Shown here: one piece after another, positions 56,610 to 64,000 of the stretch
Layout: each line of letters opens with the position of its first letter
Numbering within the stretch: position 1 is the stretch's first letter
NCBI GenBank assembly: GCA_050084985.1
Contig: JBITNC010000001.1
Location: 13,578,001-13,642,000, forward strand
Source of the DNA: Nageia nagi
Lineage: Eukaryota > Pinophyta
Direction: 5' to 3'
DNA: 64,000 nt
Notes under the pieces: model-generated
Told to the model about the DNA's origin: nothing
The model's database searches: none
The model's input: the letters and a program-made list of their open reading frames with translations, nothing else
Position numbers and translations under genes: made by a program

Positions 56610-58060
56610 TCTGAACTTATAGCATGCGAAATCTGGCTATTGTTTCAGCTTGTTGATCTTGTGATATTTGAATTGAACAAGGGAGGATTTTCATCATTCA
56701 ACAACTCTTCCATTGGGTCAATCACTTTCTCATCACGAGGGAGGCAGAACACTGCCCATGACATTCTCACCTTCTCTTTTCTCACGAAACTCCTTTGTAG
56801 CACGCTTTTATACTTTCTATTGCTTAAGATATGCCACATAAAATAATTTCGTATACCATGCACAGTCATTCAAATTCTAAATGAGCAGTTAAACCCATCC
56901 TTGGAATAAAAATAAAAACACAACACACCAATGGTCTACCTCAAGTTGGTCTCCCATTTGGACGATAATGACATTGGGAACGTAATCAACACCAAACCAG
57001 AGCCCATCTTTGTAGACTTGAAGTCTGGAAACTTCGTTCGGAACCAGAAGGGTAATTGCACTCATGTCGGTGTGAGCTTCCATTCCTAGAGCAAGTTCTG
57101 GTTGTGGGCAGGTCGGATAGTAATTTGTTTTCATATACATTTCTAAATCGTCACCATAAAGAGCTTCTTTCAATGCCCTCTCCCAAGATCTATAGAAAGC
57201 GCCGAGAGCAATTATTCAACACTCCCAGAAGAGCTTGTCCATATTCTTTTGTCACCTCTCTGCAATGTGCAAACTATATCAGCTCAACAAATTCAATTTG
57301 AAAGAGTATTATCTACTTACCGGGTAGATAGCTAAAGCGAAGAGAAGAATTCATGTACACGTAAGATGAAGGTCGTAGTAGTAAATCCACTCCAGCTTTT
57401 CTAGAAAATGTAATGAGAATTCCTTATTATGGAGAGGAAAAAGATTGCTTACCATTGAGAAATTTTTCTATGGGTGGAGTGTTGAAGCCTCCAAACAACA
57501 ACACACAAAACTAATTGAATTAATGGAAACCCAATGCACATCGAAGTATACTAAGTTGTAAAACAATTACGAAAGGTTTATTCAAGAATTGAAAGTGAAT
57601 CAAATCAAGCAGGTTGAGATTAGAGAGCATGCATCCAAATATAGCCTACTAATGAAACAAAGTGAACAACAGAGAAAGGTTCTTTACTCGTAAAATTCTT
57701 TTAACAAAATCTATTGATATTAATCTTCATGGAACGCATGCGTTGTCTTCATCTCCCTCTCCTCATCTAGACCATATCACAACATATCATTGCATTAAAA
57801 TAACTAGCTATTACAACCTTCTGTGCTCTTTGATTTTAAGTGTTATTTTTTTATTAAAAGAGATAACATAATCAAACATTTAATTAATATGTATTTAATT
57901 AATAAATAAATGAGTTTCCAACAAGTCGTTCAAAAATTCAATTATTTTCTAATAGGGAAACAAAAATTAAGTACCTTGGAAGCGACCAAGCTGAAATCTT
58001 TGTCTTGGACATCATTTTCTCTTCCCCCAACTTGATCTCTTCATCCTCAATAATTTTCCC
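56610..58060 (-). pseudogene. 2-oxoglutarate dioxygenase gene, copy 2 (flavonol/anthocyanidin-synthase-like), frameshifted
   Basis: Minus strand, several exons. A possible first exon is near 58030-57975 (MSKTKISAWSLP then a GT donor; weak). An exon with KLEWIYYYD is near 57395, ending at a GTAAGT donor near 57320. An exon at about 57250-56937 carries [49 protein letters not shown] (iron-binding His and Asp present), [12 protein letters not shown] and MGDQLE. The last exon at about 56835-56610 has ILSNRKYKSVLQRSFVRK, then RMSWAVFCLP and DEKVIDPMEELL (second iron-binding His replaced by Gln in VLQRS). Frameshifts in [17 protein letters not shown] and near the C-terminus (HKINKLKQ) show it is a pseudogene. 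It lies 1.3 kb upstream of the BTB start in the same orientation. Confidence 0.85.
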
Positions 58061-58414
58061 CTCCTCTTCATCTGCAAAAACCCTTATGGTAGGTCAGCAC
58101 GAGAGGTTGCTCTTACATTAGACTTGCTCTCTTTCTAGAGCCGTGGAGTGGCCCAACGATAATGTTATCTCTAAAATACACAACCAACAGTAGATTCCAA
58201 GATATCTTGAAAAACAAGAAAATAGAAACTAGAAAAGAAAACTATTGAGAGAATGAGGTACCCCTGCTAGTAGTATTCTACTCTTTTGTAGGCAATTAGC
58301 AAGAAGATGGAAGGAGAGATGGGAGTTGAGATTAGAAATGGTAAGAGGAAAGTTAAATAGTCGATGTAGAAGCGGTGTGATGCAGTGGTTAATGTGTTGA
58401 TGGTGATGACTGGA
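58061..58414. other. Intergenic stretch before the CACTA-like element
   Basis: No gene recognised. Possibly the 5' flank of the dioxygenase pseudogene; CT-rich text near 58010-58080. Confidence 0.5.
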
Positions 58415-59535
58415 CACTACCACATTTTAACGATTTTGCATCATACCATGCATCATAAAATTGCATTTTGATATCGTGATGCAAAATGCATCACTATTTG
58501 GCATGTCTACGTCAATCTAGATAAAACCATTTTTTTGATGCATTAGTTGATGCATTGGTTGATGCATTAGTTGACTCATAGATTGTTGCATCAATTGATG
58601 TATTTTAGGGCGTCAAACAATGCGTCAAGTGGTACATGGAATAAAAAAAAGCACGTATCATGCACATAGATCATGGCATGATTCGTTATTGACCATTGAT
58701 ATATTCTTTTGATCGATGGTGGATTTTTAATGGTGGGTATAATGCCATTGATGAGTAAATAAAGGAGATTTCCCTTTATAAGGGCATTTCTAGGTTTGCA
58801 TTTTTAGTGATACAAGTTTGCAAGAGTTGAAGACATGCTGAAGAATGTAGATAGTAGTGTGTATTTGTATTTTGTGGTAAGCAAAATGTGCATTGCATGC
58901 TTTAGCCACCCACAAAGTTTGGTAGAGTCCCTTAAATTTTGGTGGATGCCCATGATGTTTTTGATTGTATGATCAAATGATACATCTTCTCATGGAATAT
59001 GATAATTTTAGGTTACCAAAGATATGGTTTTCCTCAACAGATATTGAAACTATTTCACCAAATATGATAAATATTAGCAGTAGTCCAACAAAATGAATTC
59101 ACATTTTCTAGCATCCTCAAAGCATGCACCAAACTAAGAAATTTGCAAAAGGGTTTATACATACATAAAAAACTCTTTAAAATAAAAAATTTATCGAATG
59201 TTATGGTTATGAGTACTCTATCACATATATATGAAAAATACAAAAGCATAGAGAAGACAAACAAATTATTTGACAAGATCAATGATTGAAACTCTCATTC
59301 CTGTAATTTTAATGCTATAAATGATGCTTTATATGTCATGTATAGCATCAATTATTTGACACTCAAAACTTGATATATGATGCAAGGAAGGATGTTATAA
59401 TTGACACATTTGTTGATGCTTTGTTTGACAGTACCCTTAGCATCAATTGATACGTCATGATTTTTGCAATTTAAAAAAAAATAACACTGTGGTTTGATGC
59501 TTCGTGTGATGCAAAATTGCTTAAATGTAGTAGTG
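58415..59535. mobile_element. CACTA-like non-autonomous DNA transposon (1121 bp)
   Basis: It starts CACTACCACATTTTAACG and ends in TTAAATGTAGTAGTG, giving inverted termini of about 25 bp with a few mismatches. The flanking triplets GGA and AGA differ by one base. Many TGATGCA / TTGCATCA motifs in both orientations fill the subterminal regions (for example 58440-58640 and 59360-59520). No transposase frame. Size and motifs resemble the element at 10778-11949. Confidence 0.82.
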
Positions 59536-60395
59536 AGAGGAGCACCCTATTGGTAAGGGTATTTTTTACACCTCATTGATTTTACTATCGGTGTAGAAGT
59601 GGAAGCCATCACATTGTTCTACAACTTAATTATTGAGGAAAGCTATGTGGTATCTCATCCAATTTGCACTTGACACATTTTAAGGTTCCAATGCCCAGAA
59701 AGTGACTGTCAGTAGTATTAATCATAGTTTGAAATTAACAAACCTGAACTGCATGTAGGACTTTTACATTACTCACTCCCATCATTAATCATAATAAAAC
59801 CAATAGCAAAGTACACATCAGAGTTGTTCTACTCTCTTTATGTCAAAGTACCTCGTTACTTGTAAGCCCACTAAAATAATTTATTATTTGTTGAATGTTC
59901 TCTGTTTACTTCAAATATTTCTCATTTCATTTTTTTCGATTCACATGCTTCCTTCTCCAACTCTTTACTCTACAATAGCAAATGATTCACATTAATTTGC
60001 ATCACTAATAATCCCCATAAGAATATTCTCTACGTTTGAAATAAGAAATTGATTCACATCCCTCATAGCAATGTTCCTTGGAACAGTCCTAGGGATAAAC
60101 TTGGTTGTAGAACTATAGTCATTGCATAGTCAAAGGTTCTTCACAACCTTGGTAACGTTTCCAATGGAGTCTTTAATAACCTAAATGTAATTGCCAAGTT
60201 TTCTAAGCAATTGTTTATCTTCAACTTCCATATCATTCCACGTAGGTATTGTATTTGGAAATATAACCCACTACCTTCATCTTACTTGATAGTTTCTTCA
60301 AATCACAAATCTTGTGTTCAATCTATTTCCTATAACAAAAGTGCAAATACTTTGTCAACTTCAATCTAAATACATCTAGAGTCTTCCTATGTCCT
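59536..60395. other. Unassigned DNA between CACTA-like element and PPR remnant
   Basis: No gene or repeat could be supported by eye. Confidence 0.5.
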
Positions 60396-61100
60396 CTATC
60401 TTTCATCAACGTCCTTACTTGGAACATCATCCTTGTTGCCCACTTTAGCAAAAATATTTGAAAGGAGAACATATGATGGAGTACATTTAGTCTCCAACAA
60501 AAATAATTGTTGCCACATAATCCTTGCTCCTACATTCATAAGTGGTGTAGCATACCAAGCAGACTTCTGGTGCGATGCGTATTGAAAGGCGATCAACAAT
60601 ACATGTATAATAATCTGCTTAAGAATAATTATAATAAGAGTCGCTACAACACCCATCTACTAATCCTGCTTGGCTATTTGCAAGTAGAACACATAAACAT
60701 GTTATGCTGTTTACACAATTATTTGCAACCACTCTTTAAGGGATTTCTACATCTTTTTCTAGAATTCCCATCATGGCACACACTGGAAGGATATGATAAA
60801 GGTTGCAAGGTTGGGCTTTACTCTTGAAAATTGTACCTACCTAAAAGTTTCTTGTGTTATCCATATTTTGTGATCTCTACGCATCATGAGGCTGCAACTA
60901 TTACATGAATCTCATAAAATAACTTGCATGCATTCTCTATGTTTCACATTTTGTGTACACGTCTACTAGTGTATACACCATTACAACATCTAATTTGCTT
61001 TTCAAGATCCTTTAGAGTGGGCTTTGATGGTACTGGGAAAGATAGATAAGAGATTCTCCAAGACTCGAGTGCAATTCCAATTATCCATGATGTTGGTAGA
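60396..61100 (-). pseudogene. Pentatricopeptide repeat (PPR) gene fragment, decayed
   Basis: On the minus strand a PPR unit reads VVMVYTLVDVYTKC followed by NIENACKLFYEI near 60990-60900. Further on, after several frame breaks, an E-type motif reads ETKCTPSYVLLSNIFAK near 60490-60430 and ends in VDER. Functional plant PPR proteins of the PLS/E class show the same order (repeat units, then a SYVLLSNIYA-type E motif) and act in organelle RNA editing. Stops and frameshifts are numerous and the N-terminal part is missing, so this is a gene relic. Confidence 0.78.
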
Positions 61101-64000
61101 GTAGCCATCCTCAGCCCCCACATAAAGCTAACAGATACATGACATAATAAATTGATGCTCTAAAGAATTTGCATCATCGGATATGGTCTAAAAATGATTG
61201 ATAATTAGGTGAAAGCAAGAAGTTGGGCCCACTTCAAGGGGAAGTGGGAAAAATCCGCTAAGTAAAAACTTGAAGTCAGAAAAATCAAGATCCCAATTTG
61301 GATCTCGATATTTAAAGCAAAAATAAGTACAAATATCAAGATCTCAATTTTAATTCATTAATATCGGGATCTCGATATTTAAATCTACAATTTCAACTTG
61401 AAAACTTGGCTTGGTGAACCAACACTTTGGACCTGCAAGTACATGTTCATGGCAAGTTTAATGGAAAATCTCAAATTCATGCATACATTTGATAGAGTTT
61501 TTGGTAGAATTTTTTCATGAAATTAAAACCCATTATAGATTAAAGAGTATAGATTTCAAATATGTAATTTGTTTTACAATTGGATAAAATTATATATTTT
61601 TTAATTATTTTTTAGTAAATATGGTCCATATGCTTGAAATATGATGGTATTGTATTTTCTTGATAAGTTTTTTCTTTTGGGGAGTTATGAAAAACAAATT
61701 ATATAGGGACAAATTTATAGAATTCTCTATAAGAATTTTTTTTTTTTTGAAAAAAGATTAAGCTTAGATCATATTATGGTGGACGGACATGAGCATTTTT
61801 TGAAACCACAAATATGCTTGGTACAAAATTAATAAAAAAATATTAATTCAAAAATTATGGAAAAATATCCATGAGAAGCTCCAATGTGTTAGGTATCTTT
61901 TTCTAAAAGGATTTTAAAAAATACCTTGATTTTAGTCAAATTATGGTGGATGGACATGTGCATGGTATGGTCTAAAAATAATTTAAAAAAAAAAGGTTTT
62001 TGTTCATCATATCGAATTTTAAATTCCATGATATGGGTATTGAAAAACATTATAGATTTAAAAATTAGACTTTGAGAACTGCATTTTTACCAAAGTGACA
62101 TTTTTCATGATTCCATGTCTAAGTGCTTCATTTTTTGAGATCAACATACCCAAACTTGAAAATCAAGGAAAACACTTCCACTTTTTTACCTTAAGGTGGA
62201 CCCCATTTGTTGCATCCACCCAATCATCGATTCAACATTATGCATTCTCCTTCTCCAAAAAAAATGCCTATGATGTAAATATAACTCTCCCAAGTGAGTA
62301 ACCAACTATCATTATCAAATATAACTAATTTGTATTCCAAAAGAATCCCTACACATATACAAAGGAAGCTTAAACATAGACCTTGTGTATAGAAAGTTTA
62401 ACACTAGTATACTAAAATTAATTTAACAACTTATGTGCATATTAAAAATATGAACGAGTTGAAAATAAAAAGTAAGAGACAAGTAATACAAAATTATATT
62501 GAAGAAATCTTACGTTAAATTTTTATTGAATACAAAACATGGAAAATATAATCCAACGCATGCAAGTGCTTTTGAAGTAAACACCTATATACTTAGATTT
62601 TGTGTGATAAAAGAACAACCATTTCTTTTTAGCATAAATGTATTGTGTCTACAACTCATAAGCAACTTGTGGGCAAGTAACTAGCAACGAGCTAAAGGAA
62701 AATATGAGTACATCATGGAAAGAAGAGTAGGAGGAGAGACTATGGTATCAAGATTTAATAAGGTTTATGAGGACATGAAATAAGTACAAACCAATATTTC
62801 CCTTACCTCTCTCATTATTTGAAAATTTGAGATTGGTATTCATAGCGTTGGTAGGTTCTCTACTCCTTTGATTCAACTAGTGTTTCCATCACATTTTAGT
62901 TAGGGAGTTACATATGTAGAATGTTGGTCACTGTGTTTTAGGAAGAACAACTCTGTAAGGTAGAGAAAACGGGGTTGAAGATATATGACCACACTAAAGT
63001 AGCTAATCGTCTCAAATATGGAACATAAGATCAATCACCTAGGAATATACATCATTTGCTTACCAAGAAGAATATAATCTGTATTGACCTGAAACCATTC
63101 CATTCCCAAACCAGACATTGAAGTTTTACTTATGTGGTCCTCAAATAAATGATATTGATGGGTTGCAATAGTATTTGTAACAAATAAAAAGAAAATGGAA
63201 GACCCATAATGTTGGTAGTTTAAGATTTGGGCTTGGTGGAGGCCGCACGAACGCGAGCCCTCTCTTCCACAAATTATGATGTGCACTCTTCACATTAGGA
63301 GATGCTAGGAAGAGCCCCCTCCCAAGTGTAATGGAAGTGCCCTCCTTAGGCCATCGGCTTTGCTGATCACCCATTGACCCCTCCTAGGTAAGTATACTTT
63401 CATTCTTCTTCTCCCCTCCCATTTATCCTCTCTCCTCTTTCCCTCTCCCTCGGTAGTCCTGCATGTGGGATCATCATGCAATCTTCTATTCAATGTAAGC
63501 GTGCACAAATAATTCATAGCTGCCCAATAGATTCTTCAATGGTGCCACCCCATTTAAGCTCATATTGAGTTTATGATATAATAGCTTTAAAAAAATTTGC
63601 ATTGCATTACATCTTATACTATAAGATGCCCCAAATATTCTTACCCAAACCATAAAACTTTGTAGATGGATGAAATACAAAAATCATTTTTGCATCTCAT
63701 TTTTTCATAGTGTATTATGTTAATTGGCTCTAATCAATTTAAATAGTAAATACCATACATTCCTTTTATAATATAGAAAGAACTTTCACTGTATTATAAT
63801 ATATAATTTTTTTTTCTAATAATTTACATAAATAATAAAAAATAAAATATTATACATCTTTTTTATTATGTTTGCCGTATATATATGGAGGATAAACCTC
63901 AACCATCAATGCTTCATTATAAATGGTAACTTAGTATCATTCATATTATTTTGAGGATGGAGAGTATTGCTAACATATAAATAAGTTTTTTTTGTTAATC
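61101..64000. other. AT-rich, gene-poor DNA to the right window edge
   Basis: No coding sequence was recognised. Short features: a locally repeated GGATCTCGATATTTAAA motif (about 61300-61375), a duplicated TTATGGTGGAYGGACATG motif (about 61774 and 61942), and a purine/pyrimidine-rich patch at 63360-63460. Open frames of 60-83 codons here look random. Confidence 0.55.

Noticed and set aside
56645-56869. Stand-alone 74-codon minus-strand gene
   Set aside because: Its sequence (KYKSVLQRSFV, RMSWAVFCLP) identifies it as the last exon of the neighbouring dioxygenase pseudogene.
63035-63680. Cluster of minus-strand frames of 64-83 codons at the right end
   Set aside because: No recognisable motif, mutually overlapping frames and no conserved start context; probably chance.
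1-64000. CRISPR array or other prokaryotic defence system
   Set aside because: The regular repeats seen are tandem repeats without spacers, and all coding content is plant nuclear or retrotransposon.

Overview
The window is nuclear DNA from a seed plant with a large, transposon-choked genome. The retrotransposon types, the AT-rich and pseudogene-laden spacers and the style of the 2-oxoglutarate dioxygenase remnants fit a gymnosperm best, but that is inference. No prokaryotic, organellar, rRNA, tRNA or CRISPR feature was seen. The only intact, non-transposon protein gene is a BTB/POZ (KCTD-type T1) plus WD40-like gene. It is present twice, in opposite orientations: a frameshifted copy at 19729-21054 (+) and a full-length copy at 53902-55305 (-).

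Left part (1-18970) is a nested transposon stack. First comes the 3' end of a decayed Ty1-copia element whose 1.77 kb LTR carries a 14-bp tandem array (1-3636). A decayed Ty3-gypsy element (about 4200-16400) follows. It is split at 4629/13602 by a copia element (copia A, 4630-13601), and that copia was itself hit by a LINE ORF1-only insertion (7253-9184, 16-bp target-site duplication) and a CACTA-like element (10778-11949). A reverse-oriented solo LTR of the copia A family (15123-15617, TSD GTACC) lies in the gypsy integrase.

The middle is bounded by an inverted segmental duplication, left arm about 18971-23690 and right arm about 50250-56030, each carrying one BTB gene. Part of the gene plus 3' flank (about 20030-21475 and its partner) is nearly identical between arms while neighbouring DNA is much more diverged, which suggests gene conversion. 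Between the arms lie a gag-only LTR element with 82-bp inverted LTR ends and a collapsed palindromic 3' LTR (24199-26967), an AT-rich spacer, and an old minus-strand copia (29170-46155). The old copia is interrupted by a very young plus-strand copia (29781-37837). The young copia has near-identical LTRs and a perfect TSD, yet its long open gag-pol frame has lost the reverse transcriptase core. Truncated pieces of two further copia elements follow (46156-47165 plus strand; 47166-48747 minus strand).

Right part (48748-64000): two decayed copies of a flavonol/anthocyanidin-synthase-like 2-oxoglutarate dioxygenase gene flank the right BTB arm in the same orientation (48748-49560 and about 56610-58060). 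Beyond them are a second CACTA-like element (58415-59535), a decayed pentatricopeptide-repeat gene fragment (about 60396-61100) and gene-poor AT-rich DNA. The strongest leads are the BTB inverted duplication with its conversion-like tract, the inverted-end gag-only retroelement, the conserved 3 kb leader of the copia family, and the half-LINE insertion.
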